IMG/VR virus record: IMGVR_UViG_3300033153_006248
Location: 4,154 to 25,567 of that record
DNA from: a virus
Reading direction: 5' to 3' (one strand)
Length of the DNA stretch: 21,414 nucleotides
Position 1 is the first letter of the stretch; every line of letters starts with the position of its first letter. Below are positions 14,261 to 21,414 of the stretch, piece by piece. A program made the position numbers and the translations under genes. A model generated the notes under the pieces. The model worked only from the letters and a program-made list of their open reading frames with translations. It did not search any database and had not been told where the DNA came from.

Positions 14261-16749
14261 TGAAAAAAATAATTATTTTTATAACGTTAATTCTATTGCT
14301 AAGTGGTAGCTCTTTTGCAGCGCAAACAGCAGTGGTAAGCGGTGACACTCGGGAGCAAGCATGGGCAAAGGAAACATTAAATAACGCAGATTTGCAGAAC
14401 AATATTACTGCGAAGGTAACAGCCCCAGCCACATCTGTGGATAATTCCATATTCAGATATAACGGTACAGACAGTAATATTGCTCAAGACTCATTAGTTA
14501 TAATTAATGATGACGGAGACATTGTGCCGATTGTTGATGACAGCCAGACCCTCGGAGACATAACACATACTTTTGAGAATGCTTTTTTCACAACGGAAAA
14601 CGGAAACCCTTTTTCGATCCGGCAGTTAGCATTATCTAATAGAGACTTGAGAGACGACACAGCAGCAGCGGTGTACTCAGCAGCTAACTCGGTGAGCGGT
14701 GGCGTCTGGACATACACAATAACGGAGGACAACAGCGAAGATGTGCTGGTCTTTATTATAAATAAAATCGCTTACGTCGCAGCGGGTCCGCTATCCGTAG
14801 ATATTGAAGCCCTCGCCGGAACTGACGCAAACCCTAACGATATTTGGGTTTACGCCCATTGGTCCGGCTCGGCTTTAGAACTTGTAGCAGCGAATACACA
14901 TCCTGTAACTGAACACGTTGACGTCGGCTATATAAAAGCGGGAGCGGTCTCAGCCTCTTCAGCTACAATCTATGCAGAGTATGAAACCAATTTGGGAGCC
15001 TACGAGTTTATCCATAAAGTATATCACCGCTTCTCTGATGAAGGCGCAGTCTATAAAACAGGCATGGACTCAACAGCGACCGCAACCGATTTAACCATCG
15101 GAGTTGGTTCGGCGAGGGTTATATTAGAAGATATCTCAACCATATCAAGAACAGTAAGCACAGACAATCTATTCTACATAAATAACGATGGCACCTACAC
15201 CACTATTAACGACTTCGCCTTTGATGAATATTCAGACGGTGGCGCTATAGGAACCAACAAATACTATAACGTCGTTATCGGTATTTTACCAGATACGCCT
15301 GATAGATTACTCGCGGTAGTCCAAAATACACCAGCATCAGAGTACACAAACGTTTCCGGCGCGTTCACCGACATCAGCAACACAATGCTTTATTTTCCCT
15401 CAGACTCAACTCTAAAGAGTCTATTTATACCAGTTTGCAGAGTAATGGTCATCAACGACGCAAACGACGAACTCCAACAATTCCCTGGTACTACCGATTA
15501 TTGTAGGGATGTTCGTGACAGTAGAGGCGGTGGGGGTAGCGCGGCCTCAACGACCAACACAGTAGACGGTAATATCGAGAGTGATACTTTATTTTGGAAC
15601 GCTTCAAGCGGACAGTACGAACCTAAGACAATAGCAGAGGCTCAGACGTTATTAGAAATAGTAACAGAGTTTCTAACTAATGTATTTAGGATACAAGATA
15701 ACACTGACCCAACAAAAGAGATTGCTTTTGACGCTTCAGGGATAACAACCGGAAATACAAGAACGATAACGATGCCTGATGCCGATGTAGATCTGACAGA
15801 CTCAGGAACGCCGGAAGGCACAGCGGTAAAATCAACTGGCGAAACTGGGGGTGTAAAGTTCTTAGGAGAAGACGGCGACGGGACAAGTTCGTGGAAAGTG
15901 CCTGGAGGTGGTGGTGATGTAGTAGGGCCTGCCGGCGGAGTTGTCGACAATGAAATACCATTATACGATAGCACAACCGGTAAGTTAATAAAAGGATCGG
16001 GTGCTACCATTGACAGTAACGGGTTAACATTGGTAGTAGTACCAATACCAATAAATAATTACCCCTCGTCGGATTCTGATGACGCTGACCAAACATCCGC
16101 GACCACCAGATGTGTTGTTACTCTCGGTACAGCAGGGTCAGTTGAGAGTGATTATTATATCGCGGTCAAGGATGGTGGTGATGCTTCAGGTGTAGAAACT
16201 GATGCTATTCATGTAGATGGGTCAGCGAGTTTGGTTAATATGCTATTTCCGGCAACTGGTACATTTATGTTAGATGCTTCTGGTTTCGATGGCAATCTCG
16301 GCACAGGAGATGACACGTTGCAGGAAGTTGCACAGGCATTTGACGATTTCAGTGCTGGTGGTGTATCAGCGTATGAAGCAGGCACAGAGGCAGATTTTTA
16401 CGGCACAATACTAAACCCACAAGGCGTTTACGACAATGATTCCACAAATCATGCTCTGTCGTTCGCCGTAAACATCCCGGCTGCTTTTACAATAACAGCA
16501 ATTTATATTTCATGCGATGCAGACCCAACAACAGAGCCTACTTTAACCTTTCAGCATAAGGCCGCAGGTGTAGGTTATGGAACACCGACAACTATCGAAG
16601 CAGTTACAACTACGGCGGGAGTAGCAAGCATAACGAGTGGTATTGATGACCCGACTATCCCGGCTGATACAAAGCTTTTTATAACACTATCTGACCCCGA
16701 CGACGCATTAAACGAGATAACTTGGCAGATTAAAGGAGACTGGGACTAA
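14260..16749 (+). CDS. Tail-fibre-like adhesin with Sec signal peptide
   Basis: An 829-residue protein. Residues 1-20 are a clear signal peptide: two lysines, a long I/L/F core, then SGSSFA before the predicted cut. The mature part is acidic, strand-rich and low in Cys. It carries tail-fibre modules: SQTLGDITHTFENAFFTTE near residue 93, LFWNASSGQYEPKTIAEAQT near 441, FRIQDNTDPTKEIAFDASGI and TTGNTRTITMPDADVDL at about 476-512, then glycine-rich joints (RGGGGSA near 423, PGGGGDVVGP near 546). The 'DnTDpTk-iafd-sgi-tg-tRti-mPda' motif is common in phage fibre shafts. The combination is unusual, because virion fibres are assembled in the cytoplasm and do not need export. It may be a secreted surface adhesin, or a fibre that is exported and attached after lysis. 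TAATG overlaps tie it to both neighbours. Confidence 0.7.
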   Translation: MKKIIIFITLILLLSGSSFAAQTAVVSGDTREQAWAKETLNNADLQNNITAKVTAPATSVDNSIFRYNGTDSNIAQDSLVIINDDGDIVPIVDDSQTLGDITHTFENAFFTTENGNPFSIRQLALSNRDLRDDTAAAVYSAANSVSGGVWTYTITEDNSEDVLVFIINKIAYVAAGPLSVDIEALAGTDANPNDIWVYAHWSGSALELVAANTHPVTEHVDVGYIKAGAVSASSATIYAEYETNLGAYEFIHKVYHRFSDEGAVYKTGMDSTATATDLTIGVGSARVILEDISTISRTVSTDNLFYINNDGTYTTINDFAFDEYSDGGAIGTNKYYNVVIGILPDTPDRLLAVVQNTPASEYTNVSGAFTDISNTMLYFPSDSTLKSLFIPVCRVMVINDANDELQQFPGTTDYCRDVRDSRGGGGSAASTTNTVDGNIESDTLFWNASSGQYEPKTIAEAQTLLEIVTEFLTNVFRIQDNTDPTKEIAFDASGITTGNTRTITMPDADVDLTDSGTPEGTAVKSTGETGGVKFLGEDGDGTSSWKVPGGGGDVVGPAGGVVDNEIPLYDSTTGKLIKGSGATIDSNGLTLVVVPIPINNYPSSDSDDADQTSATTRCVVTLGTAGSVESDYYIAVKDGGDASGVETDAIHVDGSASLVNMLFPATGTFMLDASGFDGNLGTGDDTLQEVAQAFDDFSAGGVSAYEAGTEADFYGTILNPQGVYDNDSTNHALSFAVNIPAAFTITAIYISCDADPTTEPTLTFQHKAAGVGYGTPTTIEAVTTTAGVASITSGIDDPTIPADTKLFITLSDPDDALNEITWQIKGDWD

Positions 16750-17504
16750 TGAAAAAACTTATATTTCTTCTTTTAATAGCTTTAGCGATTCCATGTGTTT
16801 GTTTTGCGGGGTCTACTAATCATGTTAATATCACTTTTGTCGAGAGTGGCACACCACCGTCTACAGCAGATTTTCAGTGGGATCTTGATGACGATGCCGC
16901 AAGTACGGCTATCATAGCTACTGTTGGCTCAAACGGGAGTTTGGTGAACGTAAACACTGACACAGTTGCCACTACTACGGGCTGCTTAGAAGGTTCAGGT
17001 TGTTTCGACATGGCGCTCGCCGCGAACGACACCGTTCGTCCATCTTTACCTATCCCATTAACAGCATACAACGACGGTACTATAACTATCCAAGCGGCTA
17101 TATACGTTGCAAGCACAGAAACAGTGCCACCTAACACAAGGCTAATTCAATCATCCACAACAGTGACAACCCTATTGGCTACGTTCCCAACTGCGACTAC
17201 TATGACTGTATACTTTGGGGGCACGAACTTAGGAACAATGAGTATATCTGATATAGAATCAGACTCATGGAACGTGTTTAGGTTAGTATTTGATACTGGA
17301 CACGCTTCTACGTTAAGAATTTACCAAGGCGCAACAGAAGAGACTTTATCTCTTGCAGATTCGTCAGCTATAGCGCTTGGAACAGTCTATGGGGCAACAT
17401 CAAATTTTGAGTTTTATGGCACATCGTCAGCTTCAACAAATCTTTGTAGCGCTAATGCTAAGACAGATCAGGTTAAGGTCTGGAATGATGTGGTGACCCC
17501 ATGA
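16749..17504 (+). CDS. Exported LamG/concanavalin-A-like lectin-fold protein
   Basis: A 251-residue protein. A signal peptide spans residues 1-20 (KK, then a leucine-rich core, ending CVCFA before GST). The cysteines at 16 and 18 do not fit a lipobox, since proline precedes C16. The mature protein has the order of a LamG-like jelly roll: ADFQWDLDDDAASTAI, LEGSGCFDMALAANDTV, GTITIQAAIYVAS, SWNVFRLVFDTGHASTLRIY, QGATEETLSL, and a final TDQVKVWNDVVTP strand. In this fold the 'W-x-x-F/H-x-x-x-x-D' and 'v-(v/i)-W-d' strands are typical. Such domains usually bind glycans or cell-surface proteins; the ligand is unknown. AAAGGAGA at 16732-16739 and the TAATG overlap show coupled translation with the adhesin. 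Cys 76 and C82 (in the GCLEGSGCF segment) may form a disulfide, consistent with export. Confidence 0.65.
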   Translation: MKKLIFLLLIALAIPCVCFAGSTNHVNITFVESGTPPSTADFQWDLDDDAASTAIIATVGSNGSLVNVNTDTVATTTGCLEGSGCFDMALAANDTVRPSLPIPLTAYNDGTITIQAAIYVASTETVPPNTRLIQSSTTVTTLLATFPTATTMTVYFGGTNLGTMSISDIESDSWNVFRLVFDTGHASTLRIYQGATEETLSLADSSAIALGTVYGATSNFEFYGTSSASTNLCSANAKTDQVKVWNDVVTP

Positions 17505-18637
17505 TGCGTGTATTATTAATAACGGCAATACTTTTAGCAAGTATATTTCCAGCGAACGCAGATTGGGAATCAGACCTCAAGCAAAATTTTGACATTGTTG
17601 ATACTTTTGACAATATACAAGACTGGCAAGGCACAGAAACCGGGGGTTACATAACCACTCCCAGCGATATGCCCAAAAAAATAGGTGGTGCGGATTCAAT
17701 CTGGCAACTATATTTCAATGAAGAAACACCAACGTCGGATTGGATAGCTGACCACGGAGTAGGGAAAACATGGAAAGGAAAATCCTTATGTATTAACTAT
17801 AATTGCTTATATGATGGCGATCCCCCCGAGGAAATTTTAGGGCATGGCCCCGGAAGGTTAGCAACATTCTTCGGTGATGGTGTTACTGGAAATAGCGGGT
17901 ATAAAGTAATACATTTATTTTTTATGTTAAAAATACCACTTGAGTTTTTTCCCCGCGATGCTAATGGGTGGATTTGGCTGAACGGGTATCTAAAAACAAT
18001 AGAAATAGCTTCGGGATTTACCGATATAAACCATTGGGGGGTAACTCCCGGTGAGTATGATAATACCTGCAATCCCGGCGCTCAACCCGCTATTTTTAGC
18101 GATTATGGTATAAATTTTAATGTGTTTAATATACAAACCCCCGGTTTAGTAGCGCCCGAAATACTATGCTATTATATTCAACCTAATTATGGCGTACTTG
18201 GGACAGAAGACTGTTTTACATACGAGCATTACGATGATTCTGTGGCTTTTACTCAAATGAGAGATATTGATTTAGCATCACAGGTGCTCGCTGAGAAATT
18301 TGTTGGGGTTGAGATTATAATGGATATAGGGACGATAGGCAACTCAGACGGGCAACAAACTGTCAATATATACACAGAAGAAGGAGTCTTAATTGCAACA
18401 GAATCAAGAAATAATATAACGGCATTAGCGGAGGTTGACCACCTATACAACAAGGTTACTTTCGGTGGGAATCTAACACGATCAGGCGCAGCGTGGTCAC
18501 CTGAGAACAGATTATATTATGATGATATTATTATTAATGACACAGAAATAGCCCCAACATATTTTACGCTGTTAGCAGCAGACGTAACACCAACATCATT
18601 AAAAGGAATAAATTCAAAAGGAGTATCGCACCAATGA
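17501..18637 (+). CDS. Exported beta-sandwich protein, possible polysaccharide-active
   Basis: A 378-residue protein. The signal peptide (MMRVLLITAILLASIFPANA) is followed by DWESDLKQNFDIVDTFD. The opening 'v-dtFDniqdWqG' is a common start of secreted beta-sandwich carbohydrate-active proteins. The centre has GPGRLATFFGDGVTG, KVIHLFFMLKIPLEFFPRDA and WIWLNGYLKTIEIASG, and the end has SPENRLYYDDIIINDTEIAP, a closing-strand pattern seen in polysaccharide-lyase-like and ConA-like glucanase folds. Several Cys (CINYNCLY, ICYY-type, EDCFTY) could form disulfides after export. I cannot identify catalytic residues, so lyase, hydrolase or plain lectin all remain possible. It starts in an ATGA overlap (with an alternative ATG one codon later), and its ribosome site is weak, so translation probably depends on the upstream gene. 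G/C homopolymer clusters set it apart from its neighbours. Confidence 0.6.
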   Translation: MMRVLLITAILLASIFPANADWESDLKQNFDIVDTFDNIQDWQGTETGGYITTPSDMPKKIGGADSIWQLYFNEETPTSDWIADHGVGKTWKGKSLCINYNCLYDGDPPEEILGHGPGRLATFFGDGVTGNSGYKVIHLFFMLKIPLEFFPRDANGWIWLNGYLKTIEIASGFTDINHWGVTPGEYDNTCNPGAQPAIFSDYGINFNVFNIQTPGLVAPEILCYYIQPNYGVLGTEDCFTYEHYDDSVAFTQMRDIDLASQVLAEKFVGVEIIMDIGTIGNSDGQQTVNIYTEEGVLIATESRNNITALAEVDHLYNKVTFGGNLTRSGAAWSPENRLYYDDIIINDTEIAPTYFTLLAADVTPTSLKGINSKGVSHQ

Positions 18638-21015
18638 TAACTAAAAAGACTTTTTACTTGTTATTATTTATTTTATTAAGTGCCAATACGGCGTTGGCTA
18701 CTGACTACTATATCGCTAAAACCGGGAATGATGGAAACTCAGGAACATCAACGAGTAGCCCGTGGTTTACGACATCAAAAGCTGATTCTACCCTCATCGC
18801 AGGGGACACAGTATATCTAAGAACTGGTACTTATACCCAAACGATTAATCCTACTAATTCAGGCACTACCGGAAATTATATCACTTACCGAGCATACGAA
18901 GAGGAAGTTGTTACTATAACAGACAGCTATGACTTAGCGGATCTCAGCGGAAAAAGCTATATAGTGATTGACGGCTTACGCTTCATAGACGCCGGTCACT
19001 ATTGGATTAACATGGAAGGTGCAACAAATTGTATTATTTCTAATGGCTATTATGAAAAGGCTCGCGGATGGGCGGGCTTCCGTCTAACCGAGGGTGCAAA
19101 TTATAATAAAATACAAAACAATACTCTTATCGCGACATGCCCCTGTAGTTCTATTTGTGAGGATCAAGGAGGCCCCCACGATATAGTAAATATAAAAGAC
19201 AGTAACCATATATTAGTTGAAGGTAATATAATTGTAGGTGGAACGCATGACGCTATTGGTGTTTATGATCGAGTGTCGGGGCAGAATTACACGGTAATTA
19301 GAAATAACTATATTCAAAATAAGATGCACAGTAATATAGACATTTGGGGTATTGAGTACTTGCTCTTTGAGAATAATGTTGTCGCAGATGGTGGTAACGA
19401 GCGTACTACTAATTGGTGCGGGTCTGACGGTGATAGGGCTATGCCTGATTTGGAGCATAAAGGCATTATGACGAATACAAAGTACGCGATAATTAGAAAT
19501 AACACGGCAGTGAATAATGGAACAGGAATAAGTTTAACAACGCCGAGTAATCTATTATCAGAACCGTGGAAAGTTATCTGCACAGATAACAGGTATTATA
19601 ACAACACCATAAGCAGAAATATCACAGGAGTACGGCACAACTCAGTTAATCCGACAGTCGGCAATATTATAAAAAATAATATTATGTATAACAACCGTTC
19701 GTATGAAGTAGATATATACGATGGAACTGGCACCGATTCGACCAACTACTTTATAAACAATAATATTCTTGGAGCATCGCAGAGATATTCAGACGGGGAT
19801 ACAACCTCAAATAATATTTCTGTAAACCCTGAATTTATAAATTTGGTTTCAGATCCGAACTCTTCAGAAAGTGATTTTAACCTTCAGTCAACATCACCGA
19901 TGATTGATGCAGGGGTTTTTCTTACAGTAACGGTAGGCTCTGGAAGTGGTACAACTATTACAGTAGATGACGCCCGTTATTTTATGGATGGGTGGGGAAT
20001 CATCGAGGGTGATTTAATCCAGTTAGACGGGCAAACCCAAACGTCCCGAATTACAAATGTTAATTATAGTACAAATGTATTAACGGTCGATACGTCACTA
20101 ACATGGAGTAGTGGTCAAGGGGTATCACTACCGTATGAAGGTACTGCGCCAGATATAGGGGCGTTTGAGTACTCAGACGGGACTCCAACGGCTCCGGCAT
20201 TTACATCTGCAACAATTAACGGCACAGCGGTAGTTATTAATTTTTCAGTAGCTTGTACCCGTGGCGGTAGTTATACCAATGGTGATTTCGATTTAGACAT
20301 GTCTGTAACTGGAAATAACATATCTATTGATTACGTTTCTGGAGAAGGCACAACTCAGTGGATTATGGTAGCGTCAAGTTCAGCAGTTAATGGGGAGCCG
20401 GTTAATCTCGATTTCAACGGCTCTGCAAACTCAGTCGAAGACACTTCCGGGACTGACTTAGCGGCACTATTAAGTGAAGTAGTCACAAACACTACAGACG
20501 CACCCGAGATTACCCCTGTCTCTCGCTATTTTGAAGCAGAGGATATGGATTTAATAACCCCTATGGTTATCGTAAATGATGCGCCTGCGTCGGGTGGTAG
20601 ATGTGTAGTAGTGACAACCGGAGATTATTCATCAGAACCAGCAGCAGAAGCGACTGAAGTATTTACACTTTCAGAGACAGGCACGTACTATCTATGGCTA
20701 AAGATTAATGGGCTTGACGGCAGCCACCACGCTCTATACGTAGGCATTGATGATACGTGGGATCGTGTTTATCATGCTAATAATGGTTTTTATGAATGGG
20801 TTAGGGTAGAGATAGAGCATTTAACTACAAATTACGGATTTGCTTTAACCGCAGGAGCGCATACGTTGCGCATCGGCCATGGCGAGTTAAATGCAAAGGC
20901 CGACATACTGTACTTAACAACAGACCCAGAGGCGGTACCGACAGAAGAACCTGTCGCGGCTCCAGGATCGGCAAACCCTCCGAGGATATGTGGTACCCAG
21001 ATAACATTGAGATAA
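18634..21015 (+). CDS. Exported beta-helix protein with Ig-like and carbohydrate-binding domains (putative polysaccharide lyase)
   Basis: A 793-residue protein. Residues 1-22 are a signal peptide ending NTALA. Residues 23-70 read DYYIAKTGNDGNSGTSTSSP and GDTVYLRTGTYTQ, the usual opening of pectate-lyase-like and DUF1565-type right-handed beta-helices. Residues about 105-400 hold helix coils with N/I repeats (HILVEGNIIVGG, YTVIRNNYIQNK, YLLFENNVVADGG, YAIIRNNTAVNNG). APDIGAFEY at 505-513 is the typical closing motif. Residues about 520-620 resemble a SwmB-like Ig domain. Residues about 632-765 start FEAEDMD and end HTLRIGHGELNAKADILYL, as in CBM6/CBM35 carbohydrate-binding modules. The protein probably binds and perhaps cleaves an acidic polysaccharide outside the cell. 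Catalytic residues cannot be assigned from sequence alone. It starts in an ATGA overlap, and AAAAGGAG lies at 18616-18623. Confidence 0.75.
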   Translation: MITKKTFYLLLFILLSANTALATDYYIAKTGNDGNSGTSTSSPWFTTSKADSTLIAGDTVYLRTGTYTQTINPTNSGTTGNYITYRAYEEEVVTITDSYDLADLSGKSYIVIDGLRFIDAGHYWINMEGATNCIISNGYYEKARGWAGFRLTEGANYNKIQNNTLIATCPCSSICEDQGGPHDIVNIKDSNHILVEGNIIVGGTHDAIGVYDRVSGQNYTVIRNNYIQNKMHSNIDIWGIEYLLFENNVVADGGNERTTNWCGSDGDRAMPDLEHKGIMTNTKYAIIRNNTAVNNGTGISLTTPSNLLSEPWKVICTDNRYYNNTISRNITGVRHNSVNPTVGNIIKNNIMYNNRSYEVDIYDGTGTDSTNYFINNNILGASQRYSDGDTTSNNISVNPEFINLVSDPNSSESDFNLQSTSPMIDAGVFLTVTVGSGSGTTITVDDARYFMDGWGIIEGDLIQLDGQTQTSRITNVNYSTNVLTVDTSLTWSSGQGVSLPYEGTAPDIGAFEYSDGTPTAPAFTSATINGTAVVINFSVACTRGGSYTNGDFDLDMSVTGNNISIDYVSGEGTTQWIMVASSSAVNGEPVNLDFNGSANSVEDTSGTDLAALLSEVVTNTTDAPEITPVSRYFEAEDMDLITPMVIVNDAPASGGRCVVVTTGDYSSEPAAEATEVFTLSETGTYYLWLKINGLDGSHHALYVGIDDTWDRVYHANNGFYEWVRVEIEHLTTNYGFALTAGAHTLRIGHGELNAKADILYLTTDPEAVPTEEPVAAPGSANPPRICGTQITLR

Positions 21016-21026
21016 TAGGAAATTAA

Positions 21027-21206
21027 ATGGAAACAATAGAACAGTTTGAAAACTTGACAGACCCTAATTTCATAATAGCACTTTCAAAAGAGCTAATTGC
21101 TGTTCCTGTTCTGTTTTTTGTTCTTGTTGTTATGATTATATTCTATCTTGTAATAAGGATGCAGGGAAAAATAATAAACACGGCTTTAAACGGAAAAAAG
21201 GAGTAA
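21027..21206 (+). CDS. Small single-span membrane protein, holin candidate
   Basis: A 59-residue protein. The acidic N-terminus (METIEQFENLTDPN, then FIIALSKELI) is followed by one strong hydrophobic span at about residues 24-43 (IAVPVLFFVLVVMIIFYLVI) and a basic tail (RMQGKIINTALNGKKE). This is the shape of a small single-span holin or holin-like protein, with a charged cytoplasmic end. TAGGA lies six bases before the ATG, and the gene follows the tail/accessory genes, where lysis genes are common. An endolysin is not visible before the window ends, so the lysis role is inferred. A small accessory membrane protein is the main alternative. Confidence 0.6.
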   Translation: METIEQFENLTDPNFIIALSKELIAVPVLFFVLVVMIIFYLVIRMQGKIINTALNGKKE

Positions 21207-21210
21207 TTTA

Positions 21211-21414
21211 ATGTCAGAACCAACAGAACTTCCGATCTTTGATGAAAATGACACAAATACAATACCAATTTCTACAGAACTACAAGACGATGGCTTTACG
21301 CTTAAAAATAAACCAGCTTCAGGAACTTTCAACACTTGGATGCGCAACGTTTACAAATGGACGGAATGGTTTCAGGAAAAGTTTAATTTAGTCTATGCCG
21401 AACTTGCAAAGCTT
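21211..21414 (+). CDS. N-terminal part of tail-type protein (3' truncated by window)
   Basis: The first 68 codons, open to the last base. The acidic, polar start MSEPTELPIFDENDTNTIPI is followed by DDGFTLKNKPASGTFNTWMR and NVYKWTEWFQEKFN. The 'DGF-x-x-x-x-x-P-x-x-x-x-F-N-x-W-x-x-x-V-Y-K-W' pattern is common at the start of phage tail fibre, tail tip and neck-associated proteins. The function of the full gene cannot be judged. GGAG at 21199-21202, in the last codons of the holin-like gene, is its ribosome site. Confidence 0.55.
   Translation, partial: MSEPTELPIFDENDTNTIPISTELQDDGFTLKNKPASGTFNTWMRNVYKWTEWFQEKFNLVYAELAKL

Noticed and set aside
16794-16803. Lipoprotein lipobox at cysteines 16 and 18 of the LamG-like protein
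   Set aside because: The residues before each Cys (proline and valine) do not fit the G/A/S needed at the -1 position; the CFA site fits signal peptidase I better.
21409-21414. AAGCTT (HindIII site) at the last six bases
   Set aside because: Probably chance or a window boundary; it has no biological meaning on its own.

Overview
The window is a late-gene region of a tailed bacteriophage (or prophage) with a short, podovirus-type tail. Every supported gene lies on the + strand. They are packed almost without gaps, often with overlapping stop and start codons, and base composition is AT-rich throughout. The order is classical: end of a portal gene, head assembly, neck, ejection proteins, tail fibre, accessory genes, then a lysis-like small gene. 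No terminase, integrase, replication gene, tRNA or CRISPR is present. The host cannot be named. Sec signal peptides and Shine-Dalgarno sites point to a bacterium, probably Gram-negative.

Head module (1-4844): the C-terminal end of a probable portal protein, a small conserved phage protein, a GroES-like co-chaperonin, a scaffolding protein, two small virion-type proteins, and a Mu gpT-like major capsid protein. After a G/C hairpin and a perfect Shine-Dalgarno come a (TGDV)-repeat protein and a zinc-ribbon protein fused to a beta-rich domain.

Neck and ejection module (4855-12555): a P22 gp4-like tail accessory factor with an inserted domain, a P22 gp10-like stabilisation protein, a small tail-type protein, a GNAT acetyltransferase, a P22 gp7-like DNA transfer protein, a second ejection protein whose reading frame is broken near 9391, and a 965-residue internal virion protein.

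Tail fibre and accessory module (12533-21015): a tail fibre/receptor-binding protein with a P22-tailspike-like head-binding end, two small proteins, and then four consecutive, translationally coupled genes that all begin with Sec signal peptides. These are a tail-fibre-like adhesin, a LamG-like lectin-fold protein, a lyase-like beta-sandwich protein, and a beta-helix/Ig-like/carbohydrate-binding protein. This exported, carbohydrate-directed cassette inside a virion operon is the most unusual thing here. Virion proteins are normally assembled in the cytoplasm, so these products probably act in the periplasm, on the host surface or on the surrounding polysaccharide.

The window ends with a 59-residue single-membrane-span protein (holin candidate) and the start of another tail-type gene that runs off the edge.
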